Source of the DNA: Crotophaga sulcirostris
Taxonomy: Eukaryota; Chordata; Aves; Cuculiformes; Crotophagidae
Length of the DNA stretch: 64,000 nucleotides
Assembly (NCBI GenBank): GCA_013397455.1
Contig: VYZB01000190.1
Span: 1,590,038-1,654,037 of the forward strand
Direction of reading: 5' to 3'
The notes under the pieces are model-generated. The model worked only from the letters and a program-made list of their open reading frames with translations. It did no database searches and had not been told where the DNA came from. Positions within the stretch are counted from its first letter, which is position 1, and every line of letters starts with the position of its first letter. Of the stretch, positions 23,301 to 38,065 are shown one piece after another. The position numbers and the translations under genes were made by a program.

Positions 23301-26300
23301 ATTTTTTTGTTATTGATCTTTGCAGGTTATTTTCTTTTCTCTTGCTTCTCCTGATATTATTACAGTTTTCAGACTTTTGGTAACTGATGCAAATTCAAAG
23401 AAGTTGCTGGAAAGATCATAATTTATTTTAAAGATCTTGTGTATTAGACCAAAAATTTATTTGACCCTAACAGAGGCAAAGAGAGCTTGATGATTGAATT
23501 TTGATATGCAGTATTTGAATTAATGGTCAGCAAAAGTCCACACTAATAATTACTAAAAGGGTCATAGAAATTTGCTTTAAAGTTTTCATTTCACTTCAGT
23601 TGTTTTCCACATTGCACAGGGCTGATAGATGTGATCTATACATTGCAGATATAGTGTGGGAAATGGTGACACTATTGGTATCAATGGGTGTTTTATGATT
23701 AATTTTAATGGGCAAAAAATGTTTCATACTACATTGTAGAATTAAAAATCATGCACGCTCTTCAACGCACTGATTCACCTTTTCAATGGTTAAGTATTTG
23801 ATTCTTGAATTGCTGTTTACTTTGAAGGATCTGTAGTCCAATAAATTGTTCATTTCAGCTGTCCTTGTTGATGCTTTGTTCTTTTTATGAAATTTTTATA
23901 ATAATGTATATAGTTCAAATATTTTTATGTAGTTTCAGTCATTCATTTTAACACACAGAGGTATGTCAGCTCTGCCACTTACAGGATAATACCTCTTTTC
24001 ATTGCTAAATTGAATGATAGCTGGTTCATTTATTTATTTTGAGCCTTTATAAGTGGACTTGTATTGCTCACCATTAGGACATTTAGCAGAGAATCTGCTG
24101 CTGCTTGTCACAGGGACCTCTAGAAGAAAAAAAAGCCACAAACCCAACCTTAGATTAATGTCCTCGTGTCATTGTCAGAGAAGTAAACCAGACCACAATG
24201 CATTCTTTCATAGAACAAATTCAGTTATTTTCTCTTCAAAATACAGACATAAATATAGTCACAACAGTAATGAAAAAAACCCAATAATTCATTGACCAAA
24301 GCTGGGATTAGGTATCCAGCTGGCAGGAATTTGCATGCCCCATTAATGTAGATTGGATTTATGCTCCCTGAAGACCAAACATCCCATGCTTCTCTGTGTA
24401 TAACTCTTTCAGAACCATAATAGGTTTTTGCTTTAGTATTTTTGTTTTTCTACTGACTGAGAATCATTGTATTTGTCCTGATCAGTCTTTTGCTGTGTTT
24501 AAACTTTGACATAGTTTAGACAGTTAATTATCTGATTGCAGACTCAGGTTTGATCAATCATATACTTTGGGTCTACATTATTTTTACTTACACAATTCTT
24601 CTGTGTTTGTCATATTAAATTATTTATTTATTATATGCTCATCGGCTGTGAGAGCAAATAAATAAATAAGATTTTAATGTCAATTACAGTTTTAACAGTT
24701 TAACACTGATAGGTTCTTCCACCACCCATCTCTGCTAACACCTTAATTCTCTCTATCGCACATCAGAAGCAAATTGATTCCACTCATACACTTACAACAA
24801 CTCTTTTCCATGAAGTCTAATACCTATTGTGCTCAAGGGTTTTCAGTAGTTTTTGTTTGTTGTTGTGTTTTGGTTTTGTTGGTTTGTTTTTTCTTGAGGA
24901 TGAAGTTGGGATTAAAACAAGCTATTAAAAATTGTTTTCATTGCCATTTTCTGCAGAACCATGGAAGGAAAACAATAAAATAAGTTGTTCCACAAGATAT
25001 ACTGTGTTTGTTACTTAAGTTTAATACATCATTATCATTTTTAGACAGCGCAATAACTGTGCTTTGTGTCAGAGATACAGAGATGTCTGTTGATTTATAG
25101 AGAGAAAGGACTTCATTTTCACATGAAAATCTCGAAAACAGAGTTGATGTCTAACAAATGTTAATTGAATAAAATACAGCAGTTGTACAAATTTGAGGGA
25201 AGAACTGGCTCCAACAGTTTAATAAATGGACAAGAAATTTTGTCTTGGTGTTATTAGCTTTATTCTATATAAACCTGTAGTATCTTGTCTCACACAAAAG
25301 CACTATGGGAGTAGCAGCGAAGCGATTATTATGGCTTTCTTCTTCTCCATTATTGTTCCCTAAAGTTCTCTAGTCTTTACTTTTCCAGCTCATTTTCCTT
25401 CTTATCACAGTATCATAGTAAAAGACAGATGGTGGGAGTTATTCATAGCTCACCTTCTTATATCCATTTTACCTCTAAGTCCACCCATTACCAGTGGCAA
25501 ATATAGAACAAATTTGGTTTTCCATAGCTCCTGACTATCAACAAATGACCCAACAAATGTTAATTGACTGGCTTTTGGAGGAGAGACGTGTCAAAACCAG
25601 CCTCTTTTCTTCTTGTCACTTCCAAACATCACAGTGAAACCTTGAAAAACTCAAAAATGATGGGAAACCTGGTGCCTGTTGAGCTGTGAAAAGAGCTGCT
25701 ATTAGACAGCCCAAACATTTCTGTCAGGTCAGCAAACTATGAGAAAAGTTCCCATTAGGCAGTTTATAACTATACATCTCGTTTTTCTTCCCTTCTCTGT
25801 CTCCTCCCTCTCCAAGCCTTTGATAACCAGCAGTTCTGTTTGCTGGCACACACTGTAGCCTTTCTCAGAGTACAATTCACAATGTTTATAACTGTCATCA
25901 TTTCAGGCTCTGCACTTTATTTTTTTCCATCTCATAATCTTTCTTTTTTCAGGTCCTTGTCACCCTGGAAAAGCTCTAGTGTTTATAACCTCTCTGGCTA
26001 CGCTGACTGGCTTTGTCATCAGAGGTTTTCATGGCATCCTTAATGACCTGTTAGGAAGAATCTTGCAAACATTCTGTCATAGTAAGTGTTAGGCTGAAAA
26101 ATCTTCTGTTATTTCAACATACATGCTCAGAATATTGGCATATTAAGTGCTTGGCCATTGACTGATGTGATGGGCTCAATTTAGTAAAGTCTTCAGATAG
26201 TGTTTTTTCTGAGTGGTGTTTCTTTTTTTTTTTCTGTGAGAAAATGACCATATTAATCAAAGAATAACTATACTATCAGATTGTGAATTGATGGGAACTT

Positions 26301-29300
26301 CAGTGCTAAATATTTATAACTAAACAATTTCTTCAAAACCTGCAATATTCCTCTAGAATAACAAAACAAAAATAATTGGAGATTTTTTTGGTGAAGTTTT
26401 GAGCAATATCCTAAATCAGATACAGGAAATTCATAGTATCTCTTTCTTTCCGAAGAAATCTGAAGGAAGATTCAAATTGAAATAGAACACTGGTAATCCA
26501 TTGACTTTATATATAGTGTTATCAAGGTGCCACAATCTACATATCTGTCTCATATAGTATCCATATAAATATAAATACGCATACTCATATATACATAAAT
26601 AAGTCATAAATATACGGTGAGGCTCACACATTATGAAACAATGTTGATGATACAATGGAAAGATTTTCGTTTAACAATATGTTTCACTTAGCTATCATTC
26701 TATAAAAATACAGATTACGTCAAGTGAGTAGGTTAAAGTTAACCTCTTGCCCTACGGAAGCACTAGGCTGCCTATCAGTAATGACTTAAACAGGCATCAA
26801 GTTTTTCTGAAGAGTAAGAAAACCTGAGTTATTATTTTGGCAGAAAATCTGTAGGCAAATCAAAGAAATTAAGTAATCCTCTTCACTATATGGATTTATA
26901 TATCCCATGAATTTGTAAGTCAGAAAGACAAGTATGGTGCTGGCAAATGTTGCATTTTCCCTTGGAACGAGGCAAAGGACTTGCTGCTAGCTGATCATCA
27001 AATCAGTGCTGCCAGGAGTGCATACTTGACCAAATGGAGAAACCCTTTGAAAAAAGATTGGGATATGTTTGGATGAAATTGTAAGTGCATGAGTAACAGT
27101 GACACTGGAAAACTCAGTCATCTGGAAACCAGGAAATTAGTATCACCACTTTACCCAGCCCCTTCCACCATGCTTTGAGATAGCAAGACATATTGCTTCA
27201 TTTTGCAGGGATCAAAAAATGCTAATGAGTAATAGCATCACAGTCATGGTGTTCATGTCAAATGAGGCATGTACTGAAATATTCAAACACCAGGAAAAGC
27301 AAGAAAACACAATGAATGCTAGAATCCATTCTGGAGAATGTTAGGTGGTAGTAGCCAAAAAAATCCTTAGATTTACTCCAGGAACCACTTAATGGTTATC
27401 AACAGGACTGCAGAAAGCCTATCACAGTGGTCAGATAAATGAACTACTAATGGGACAAAGCAATCTGGAGTAATTAAATTTTTCATATAATCCACAAAAT
27501 GTAGCTCAATGTACTGTAATAGTATGTCTTGATCTCTGTCAGTTCTGTATTCCTATACATTAAAAAAAAAGCAACAATGCCCCTCACTTTTGAAGACTAT
27601 CAGACTCCAGAAATTTCCTCAGTCATCTTCTTTCCAGTCTTTGATCTCACTGGAACTTCCTTCACGGAGGTACCCATGATATTTTTTTTGCCCAACACAT
27701 TTTCTTTTAAATATTATTTATAGAAATCCTTCTGTAAAATCAGAGTTTATATCCTTATTGTTAAAACCAAATATTTATCAAGAATTCTAAGAATACTTTT
27801 ATGATGTGGAAAAAAAAGCTGCCATACTTTTGAAGTTTGTGTTTACAGAAAGTTATAAATATTGACCATTGGAGAAAAAATAAACAAAACAAACAAAAAA
27901 AGACAACCTGACAAGAGAAGAGTAAATTTTCTTAGTTTTCAGACATTCGTATTCAGTAATAGCATAGGCAGAAACATAATCTGAATAGACCTAATGCCTG
28001 AGAATTGATCAAACGCCTCAGAATTGAACATTCGTACGTAGTTGCTTTTTTGGCTGTCAGTGATACAATCAACCCTCTGGTTTGAAAAGAAGGTCAAATA
28101 TATCTCAACATCAGTAGGAGGATCAGCTGATAGCAGAACTAGTAATGATATTTTTGAATTTGAGATATTAAACAAGATAGATCTTTTTATTAAATATGGT
28201 ATAAACATGAATCAATCAAAAAAGAAAATAGTTTTGTGCTGACTGACTCTGGGAAAGCTCTAGAATTAAGACACTCTTAGAAGTAAAAGGTCAGTAATAC
28301 ATCCAAGATAGTTACAGGACTGTGACAAAAGTGCTGTTAGGGGAAGCAGGATTTAACCGATGCCTTAGTAGAAACTGATACAGAGATCATATTGAGTATC
28401 CCAGCCTTTTCCATGTCCTTTGCCACCAGGTCACATACACCACTGAGCAGTGGGATGGCAGTTTTCATTAGCCTTCTTTTTGCTGCTGAAGGACCTACAG
28501 AAACCTTTCTTGCGGCTTTTCAAATGCCTCACTACTTTCAGCTTCACCTGAATTTTTCTAACTCCATCCCTGTGTACTTGGGCAATGTCTCTATGTTCGT
28601 GGCAGGAAGCCCATCCTTCAATCCTGTTCATCCTACTTGTGCTGCATTCAAAATCTCTTAGTGGCAACAGAGAGCACCTATTAATTGTACAACTAAAGTT
28701 TATTATTTGTCTAATTAATCTAATTTCTCATTTATATACAGTCTAAATGAGGGGGATAGAGGTTTCCCTGCACAGCAGACATTTTAACCCATCAGATAAC
28801 ATTGGTCATTTTGATGCTCAGGAATGCTTTTTATGATATTCCCCCGATTTGTCAGATAGAAAAGCAGATTTTTTTTCACTATTAAATAAAGGTTTTAAAG
28901 ATGTAGAAATATTTGGTTGGGGCTTTTTATGGGGGAGAGAAATTGTAAAGTTTTTTTTTTTAATCAAGAAAATCTAGTGAAATAATATGACAGAAAAAAA
29001 GTCCAGTTAATTGATGTCAGTTAGTGCCAACCTGTTCCACTAAGTTAAAAGGGTCTTAATACTTTCTGCTAAATGAAAATTTAGCATCATTTTCCCTTAG
29101 TGATCTGAATAAGTAACATGAGAGGACAAGGAAGTTTGTTTTCTTTTTTTATTGTTACTTTATTGCCATAAAAATATTCTACATAGCTCTTTAATGCAAT
29201 AAAAAACCTGCAGCACTGCATATAGAGCTTCAGTTTGGAAATATGTGATGATACACCACCAAAGAACAACTGGAATATGTAGTATTTAAATTCATTTTTA

Positions 29301-30000
29301 TCCCTGATTACTTGTTAATGCTGGCATCATTAAAATACATTCAGCCAATGTGGAGAAAGATAATTAAGGTAGGGATATGAGAGAATTCTCCCAGTTTCAG
29401 CAAGACTGTACTTCTGTTGGGAAGACTGACTTTAAGGGTCATCTTCATAAAACCTCAGCTTCTTAAGGATATGCCATTGCACTGCACTTACCCTTGTTCA
29501 TTTCAACATATTTCCTCCTGTAAGGTACCTCTTCTGTAACTTTTTTTCAAATAATCTCCCAAAATCCTTTCTCCTCTTGTTGCATCTTCAAGCTTTAGTC
29601 CGTAACTGCCATGGCAACCTTTCATTCTGGCTCTGCTGAGCTGCTGAATCATCCTCCCTGGCTCACTTCCCTTCTGAATTGTTGCTGAATGTCCATTCCT
29701 CTTCTGTTACAGCTTTCTTTTTTCTAAAAGTCTGTGCACAATTGTTCCACCACAAATTACACTTCAATTCTCAATTTACTTGGTATTCTCTACTTCCCTT
29801 GCCTTCCCCCATGAACCCAAGCCCTTTACTTCTGTTTGCTGAAAGTTCCCACATTCCTGCCTTCCTGGGGATGGTGCTTTCCCTCAGTTCTCTTGTCTTA
29901 GACTCTTCTGATTGATTGATCCTATTGCAAAGCCTGTTTATAAAGACATAGATCTAATTCTATATTTATATATTAATTTATACATGTATATATGAAATAC
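20396..30000. other. Mobile-element-free AT-rich DNA, part 1
   Basis: No CR1 terminus, LTR or gene is recognised on either strand. Open frames stay below about 90 codons with no domains. Evenly mixed sequence near 21440-21620 (AATGATTATT-type homeodomain-like cores next to CTCTGCTTTATCTATTATCC) has the look of a conserved non-coding element, which cannot be tested here. An acceptor-like CTTTCTTTTTTCAG ends near 25951 without a convincing exon. Confidence 0.5.
24620..24669. repeat. Imperfect palindrome (hairpin)
   Basis: The left arm TTATTTATTTATT, then ata, then TGCTC pairs with the right arm GAGCA, then AATAAATAAATAA. This gives 13 + 5 paired bases, a 3-base bulge and an 11-base loop. The outer part is an (AAAT)n/(TTTA)n pair, so it may be two microsatellite runs in opposite orientation. 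Confidence 0.75.
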
Positions 30001-33000
30001 ACACACTAGAAATAGACATTTTCTTGCCTTCAGTCTATTTACAGGCTAGATACTAAATATAATAAAGGTTAATTAGTGGCATTGAATCTGTAATAAAAAA
30101 TATTAAATTAAGTAGAAGAAGAAATAAGACTGATTTTTTGCAAACATAAAGTCCATGAATTACCATGTAACACGGAATTTAGGTCCTGATATAACTGCTG
30201 ACTGACTCATAAAAGCGGGCAGACTTCTTAAGGTCTTATGATCCTGTTCTATTTAGGTAAAATTGTTTCTGATTCTTTTCTAACAAGTCTACCTCTGGAA
30301 TGTGGTGTGGGGCAGTTCTACTCATTTCATTATAATAAAGGCATGACAAAAGAATAAAGGACAGAGGGAGGGCAGTCAGAATACATGCAGTCAGAGAAAT
30401 ATGAAAAGGTTAACTTGAACCAGGTCTCTCTTCAGACAGAAAGAAAGGAATAAAAGGTGAAGTTTTCTGGGCATAAGAATCCGAAGAAATTAGGAAGGAT
30501 AGCTATTTTAAGATTACTTAACTTAAACTTTGATTATATGAACAAGTAGGCACAAATATAAATTTTAAAAAGTACAAAGCTCTAAGCAACTTCATTATTC
30601 CAGGAAATATTAAGGCACATACAGAATAAACGTGGTTGGAGTAGAAGTTTCATATTAGAATATACATCTCATTAAATTACTCATTTCCACACAGAACTGT
30701 CTACAATTATTCCTTCTTTTTTAAAAAGCAAACACAATAGTTTTGATTCATTGGTAAATGAGGTTTTGTTTAACATTATCTATATTATTCTGAGAAAAAT
30801 GAACAATTATTCCTTATGGTGTGAGAAATATTCTGTCCTTCTCCAAACGTCTTATTCAAATTCATATGCATAAGTAACATAATGGTAGACAAATAAAGGC
30901 AATGATCACAGCGTAATAATATATCTTTAAATTCAGAGTCTGGCCATAATGCAAGTCAAATACTCTATCAATTATGATATGGACAGACGCATAAAACGTA
31001 ATTACTTATTTAATGGTGATGGTGTCATTTGTTCTGAACTTCACAGTCTCCTTTTTATCCTGGTCAGACCTACAATGAGAGGAACTCAAGCCACAAAGCG
31101 AGACACAGAACATACAATGCATATGCAGAACAAGTTTTTGGACATGTTTTGGGATATAGATTTTTATGGAATGTCCGTTATGATCCTTCTACTTTGGAGT
31201 ATCTAGCATCCTTATATTTTTTTCAGTGAACATAACACTTCTGTTTAGTCTGCAGATGAACCTGTCCTTCTCAAATATATCTGTTTAGTGTGCAAAAATA
31301 TAATAACTTTGCAGTAATTAAAAAGGAGATTCAATCTAGCAGATAAACCAATGAAATTGAATTCCATCTATCATTTTCTTTCCCAACACTTCTTAGAAGA
31401 ATGTCTACCTATGAATCTATTTCTCCATTTAAATATAGATCTATAACATTCACTGTCCTCTTCCTAAGAACAATCAGGTTTAAGCCCATCTTTGTATATA
31501 AAATGTGGCTTATAGAGTGTATCAAAACAAAATAAAACAAAAATATAGCTTTGTTTGGCTTGTAAAGAAATGAAAATTAATCCCTGCACTAAACCAAAGC
31601 AGATTACACAGAGCACCCATATTCTGACTTGTGGATATAAGTATAGTTAATCAAAATGCATACATAAATTCCAAAAATATCTAAATATATAATTTTATTC
31701 AGAGAATTATTTGTAAGTAGCATTTATAAGATGAATTTTTCACTACAGATTATTTAATTGTCAGTGGTATCTGAATATAACCTAATTATTTAGTGACTTA
31801 TTCAGAAAAACAATGTACTTCTTTCTTCTCCTTAAGCATTTTTTTAATGATGAGTCTGTGATGGTGAGTACAGGCCAGGGTATACAAAAAAAGAAAATAG
31901 GTAAACTTCTCAGCAAGAAACATGAATCCTGTCGTTGCATGAACACAATTCAGCCAGGTGTGTAACAACTTTATGTGCCTGGAAAGAAATTTTCACTGAT
32001 GATTTGTGTAGCTAGAAGCTAAAAATGAAGTGATTGCTTGCATTTATATACAGTGATTTTGAAAATGTCATGTTCGCTTGAAAAAAGATTTCTGGCAAAC
32101 AGTGCAGCAGTAACAGTAGGTCTCTTTCAACTCTTCTTGAAAGCATTTTTCTGATTTCAGTGGCCACACACTGCTAAATGACTGACTTCATCTGCAATAG
32201 AGGGTACTCTTAATTCAATCTGTATATTAAAGTATGAACAAATTACTTTTTATATTCCTACTGAGAAAAATATATACTTTCTGTCTGCGTACTCAAGGCA
32301 GAAAAAGAAAAAAACCTTCTATTTTTCATTTCCTTTATGCAAAAAATATTGTTATAGTTCCACTTAAATAATTTATTTTAAAAGAATTCTCTTTTTTTAA
32401 TGACTGGTCCATTAGAATATTATTTTTGGCACACATAAACAAATGCATTAATTTCTTTATCTTCTTACAGGAAGAATGAAATAAGAAGTCAGATTTGCAA
32501 AAATCATACTTCTGTTCATGGGAATACATTCTTAGCTTTACAAATTAATTTCCAGGGTTAACATTATCAGTTGAGACCCAAAAAGAAGGCTGAGCTCCAG
32601 TGACTTAACACTAGAGAACAGAAGTGTCCCTCACATCACCATTAGAACTGATTTTATCCAGTTCCGTCTTGCCTAAGCTTTGGACTACTCAAAGCACAAG
32701 GGCTTTAGGACTGTACACTTTCTTCCAGAATGCGCCTTTTGGCAATTTTGATAATCTATACCCAAGACCAAGCTACTTGCAAGAGCCTAAAACTGTTGTC
32801 AATACAAGGCTGCATAGCATGGGATGCTGTCACATCCACATTGCACCCTTGTGGCACCTTCCTTTAAAAAATGATGTGGCAAAAACTGGGTATAAATAAT
32901 ATTAAGGTTACTATTTCTCTTTTTCAAGAAATGAAATGAAATGATTTACTGATGTAAGCATGTGAGCATGTGTAATTTTGAAATTGTGCTGAAACATTTT

Positions 33001-35153
33001 GGCTACCAAGATGAAAAATTCAGACTTAAAAATGATTCTAGATTAGGACCACATCTTGAGCTTTGCTACCAAAAAAAGAAGACAATGGATCGTCCTATGC
33101 AACAGGGGCATCACAAAACCAATGATGTTCTGAGAATCTGATGTTACTGTCTAGAAACAAAATACTTGCAGTTTTGAAATCACCAGTGCAAAAAATAGCA
33201 AAATCTAAGCAGTCATAGAAAATAAAAATGGGGCCTTTTTGCAACCTGGACCTACGTTCAAAATATTTTTAAAGTTAAATATATTTAAGATTACAGTGGC
33301 AGCATATACGGACCTGCCCACAGAAGCTGACTTTTGGACAACACTAGCTGTTGTTCAAATGCAGTGTCAAAAATGGTTTGTGCAGTCCTCAAAGGGACAA
33401 ATTGAAGACTGAGTGAGAAGTTGAGTTCACCTTTACACAGCACTGATGACACTGATACTGAAGCGCTAAATGTAGTTCTATTGTCTGAACTTGGAAAGGG
33501 GAGCAAGAAGGGGAGCAAAGAGTTGCAAAAATAGCTCAAGTGCTAGAAAAAATCTGTTACAGAGAGATCAATACATTTGGCCTTTCTCAAGAGAGATGAA
33601 TTAGAGTGTGTAAGTGCCTTTATGGTGTTGTGAATACTGAATGCAGGAGTACTCTTCAGATTAATGCAGAAAGGCATGACACGGACCAGTTACTAGGAAG
33701 CTGAAGAAAAAGAGAAATAACAGAAATATAATACAGAATTTTGTTTCTGTGTTTTGAAGAACATGTTTATTATTTGTATTTCAGTGGTGTCTAGGAATCC
33801 TAGACATGGAACAGAACAAAAAGGTTTGTTTTTTTTTCCTTATGAACTTTCAGTTATAGCATTAAGCAAATCATTACAGCTGAATGTAGGCAATTTTCTA
33901 ACTTATAATGTTTGGCAACATATTAAAGGATGTCTTACATTGTACAAGATAAAAATCTCATAGATGTCTGGTTCAAAATCATGTGAACTTTGTGATTGTG
34001 CAATGTCCAGAATTTAGTTGTCACACTGCAAAAAAGAAGTGTGAATGATAGTATGTAGGGAAAGGGGGTCAGAGTTCTTTGGGATTACTTCAAAAGAATC
34101 AATTAAACTCAAAGAATACTGCCCAGCATGTGATTTACAGACTAAGAATTACATTTACTTTATTTTGTAGGGATTAATAAAAAACCAACTAAACCCAGTG
34201 ATCAAAAGGCCATCCATCTTCTCCCCTTGCCTTCTTACTCTTCTCCCAAATTTAAGCTTGAAACTACAGTTCTCCTTAATTGGTTGAGTCTGGCAGTTTG
34301 TAGGTCTCCCATAGCACTAGTGAGGTGGTAAAAGTATGGAAGTTTCACAAAATTCAGTCATCTCCATATTTGACCTCTGACTATCAGTGTATGTTAAAAG
34401 TATAAACGAGCATGGGAAATTAGTGTTCTAGCCTTGTGTGTTTTCTTTCTTTCCTTATAAGCCAGCATTGCTCTGATGGTTTTCATAAGTGATATTTTTA
34501 CTGAAGTAAAATGCAAAGTCTGCAGAGTTCAAAATAGAAATGGTTTCTGCAGACTCACATACAAACGCTTACATATTTATAAATGTATATTTAAAAAACA
34601 TTAGGAACAATTTAGTCATAAAAGAAGAGAGGAAAATTTTGAGCAGTCAAAAATATGACATTGTCAGGAAGTTTTATGAGAACAGTTTGGAGAACTGTAG
34701 CTAACATTGGGTCAGGAACTAAAACATGAAAGTACATGTTCTAAAAGTTGAGGAGATCACACCACTGTAATAGCAGTCTGAATAGCTACAGAGGTGAGGT
34801 AGATTTAAACTGACTGCTATATAAAATGATCTCCATAACCAGCATCACCAATCTGTGAGCCCTAAAACAGAGCTGAAAATTGCATTTTAGCCATTTGATT
34901 ATAGATACTGTAAAAAAAGATCAGTCCTACTTCAGAAAAATCTAAGATCTAAGGTTCCAGCAACATCTGCAACAACTGAAAATGAACGTGTGACGTGATA
35001 GTATATGAGCAGAAAGACTGGGTAAGAGAGTCAAACCTGGCTGTTTCATATTAGTTGTTCAAATGGCCTTCATAGTCACAACTGGTTTCTGGACTAACGA
35101 AGGATAATGGTGACAAGTTAATTAACCTTAATTTTATTATCAAATGTTTCTGT

Positions 35154-35177
35154 GTGACTCTATAGGTGACTCTATAG
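35154..35177 (+). repeat. 12-bp tandem duplication
   Basis: GTGACTCTATAG occurs twice back to back. A further TATCTGATATA pair at 20-base spacing lies at 35230-35260. Confidence 0.9.
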
Positions 35178-38048
35178 TACTATTTTTATAGTGACAATTG
35201 TGCTGATACCTCAGACTTTCTTTCTGAAGTATCTGATATATTTATTTAATATCTGATATAATTTAATTAAGCGCCCTTTTATGCATGTAGTTGAGATGGG
35301 TCCAAGTAGAAAGAAATAACTTACAATAATTTCAAATTTAATTGTGCCATAAGTTGAGCTTCTGTTTTCAAAGATTTGACCAAATATCCACTCATATTTA
35401 ATACCTTATTGTAAGATTTGGTCAGTCTGAATTAGAAATATTATAGGCTTGACTTTTTCCTTTTGTTATGCTTTACTATAGCTATTCTCATATTTCTGAA
35501 TCCCCACCATTGAAGACCTTCTTTAAATAAAGTAATTTAATTTTATATGACAGAAATGTAAAACGTTTCTCAGATAGGCTATAATGAAACACCAGATCTG
35601 ATATGAAACATGACCTCAGCTGAGGGCTCTGTCTGATTGGTATTGTAAAATACCTGACTGACATTTTTAGAGTATTAGTCTCTTCTGACTTCATATTTTC
35701 ATAAGAACTATTCAGTACTGTTTTCACTATGTTATTCTCTACTTTAAAGTTGGCTTAATCATAAATGTTTGGGCTACAGGAACACCTTTGTAGAGTAAGC
35801 CTGAGCTCAGTTTCAGTCTAGGACAGTGGAAGATGGCCTACAAATGCCAAATTAAATGGTTATTGCTGGTTATGTTTTATTTTTTCCCGTTACTTGTTCA
35901 TAAAGCAGAGGTAAAATTGCTAAATGATGAGGTACTAATCTATTTCCAAGTTTAACTAGGACAAAAGCAGGAGTCCAACATAATGATCAGTATCATACAA
36001 TTTCAATCTAATGAACGATAGAGATCTCAGTCAAGATTTTTATTATGCCAGAATGATTGTTCGTCATAATTAAACTGCACAATCAGACTGAACACCTTGT
36101 TTACCAGTGACTTCTGTAAAACTACACCGTTACATCTGTTCTTCAGTTTACCTTCAAAGAATTTCATAAACCTCTCTGGGGCTGCAGTGAGAGCTAAAGC
36201 TGAGTTATTTCTCCATACTCTGAAAGAAACTTGAGGTCTCCCAAGATCTACAATTCTCTAACAGGAAGGTGAATTAAAATGGGATGTATCAGGTAAGAAT
36301 GAAGCTCTGGTAACCTTTTGCTGGTACAAGGGGCAGGTGGTTGTACAGTAACGACATATAGCAGGCCTACTGGAAAGCATTTAGTTCTTTGCAAAAACCA
36401 GCTGAGAATTAACTGTCCCTCAGAGTCCCAAAGGGAACCTATTTCCTGCCTAGGGTGATGTTGCTAATGGTCTTAATGGCATTCTGACTACATCAAACAC
36501 AATTTCTATATGTTGATGTTTGTCTAGGGCAGATGTTCTCTTCCCACTTGTGAATACTACAGTATGGTTGCATAGGGTGAAGGAAATGCATTATTTCTGC
36601 TTCCCATTTGCTAACCAGGAAAAAGAAAAAATAGTGGAAACAGCATCAGGAATCATGATATTGACATTGAAAATTGTCATTCAGCAGCTCCTAAATCATC
36701 ATGAGTTGATAGGCAAGAAGTACAACAAGGGAATAGTATCAACATCAGAAGAAAGAAAAGTGAAAGTAAATTCACTCATTGAAATGCAAAAAATTGGCAT
36801 GTATTAATTTAGAAAAACTGTCATCATCCCATTTACAGTTCAGACATGGCTCCTGAAATTGGAATAGTTTCATGCTTAGATAACCCTACTTAAGAGGTCT
36901 TTTTCAATGAAGAGGACAGTTTCCTTGAAGTATCATCTTGTTACTAAGAAAAAACTTTTCCTCAGGTAACACCATATAAACGTCAATGCAAAATTACTGC
37001 TGCTGCCAGAATGTAAAGATCAACAGGTTCTAAGGTTCCTTTGTATAATATGGAATATTCCTGACACAATCTGGTACAATGACTGACTGGAGCATAAACT
37101 GGATATAGAAGAAGAATGGATTTCAGAAAAATAATTTAAAAAAGGAATAATAGCTCTTATGTTTTGCTTTTAATAGCTGACTGTTTTAATGAGCTACAAA
37201 TATGAAAATCAGTTTTAAACAATTGAAATTGTCCTTTGATATTATGCTGTACATGTGTATTGTTAGAGGCAATGCAGTTCTAATCAGAGTGAACTCTATA
37301 TGGAGCTGAGATACGCTGGAATGTGTAGGCAGTGCCTACGGAGAATCACAGCCTAACTATCCCTCTCTCCTGCACCCAGTAACACTATCCTTAATGACGT
37401 GTAGAACTAGGAGCATTTTAACGTGCATTTGTGCTTGCAAAAAAAGTATGAAAAAAATAAAAATAGGGGTTTTTTTGTTATTTTTAAAACAGTTTGTAGC
37501 TTTCTTCCTTTTAAATACGTTTGAATTTTCAATACCAAAATTAATGTTGGTTAATCAATGCATTGTTTCATGCAATAAAAATAAGATTTCTTAAAAAAAA
37601 CACTACAAAATTTTTATTTAAAAGCTTTCATAATCTAACTAATTGGGAGAAATTAGCAAAAATGTTTTAAATCAACACAAACCTGCCTTTCTTCTCCGTA
37701 TCTAGTAATTTCATCATATTTTCTCATGTGTATTCGAATTAATTGATTTTTGTTCTCCATATTCATTAGCATGAGAGGTTTTGAGCTTTGTCTCATTATT
37801 TTTGTAGGAAAAAATGTGAGTTATCTCATTTTCCAAAAGAGAATAAATCTGTAAATAGAGTTTTCATTGTTGCTTACCCTGTGGATATGTAATAGTAACT
37901 ATCAAGCATCGCAAAATACTTATACTTAACGAAATGTAGGGAAAAAAATCTTTCTGAGGCAAAATAAGCACTCACTGATAACATTGGGTAATTACATATG
38001 CAATTAAACAAAGAGCTGTAAAATAAACTTCCTGAACCTGCAGGCCAG

Positions 38049-38065
38049 AAAAAAAAAAAAAAAAA
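38049..38065 (+). repeat. Poly(A) run
   Basis: Seventeen consecutive A bases. No LINE or retrocopy sequence precedes the run, so it is not evidence of retrotransposition on its own. Confidence 0.85.

Noticed and set aside
25938..26043. Possible exon after CTTTCTTTTTTCAG
   Set aside because: Acceptor-like only. No convincing donor closes it, and the open frame has no recognisable residues.
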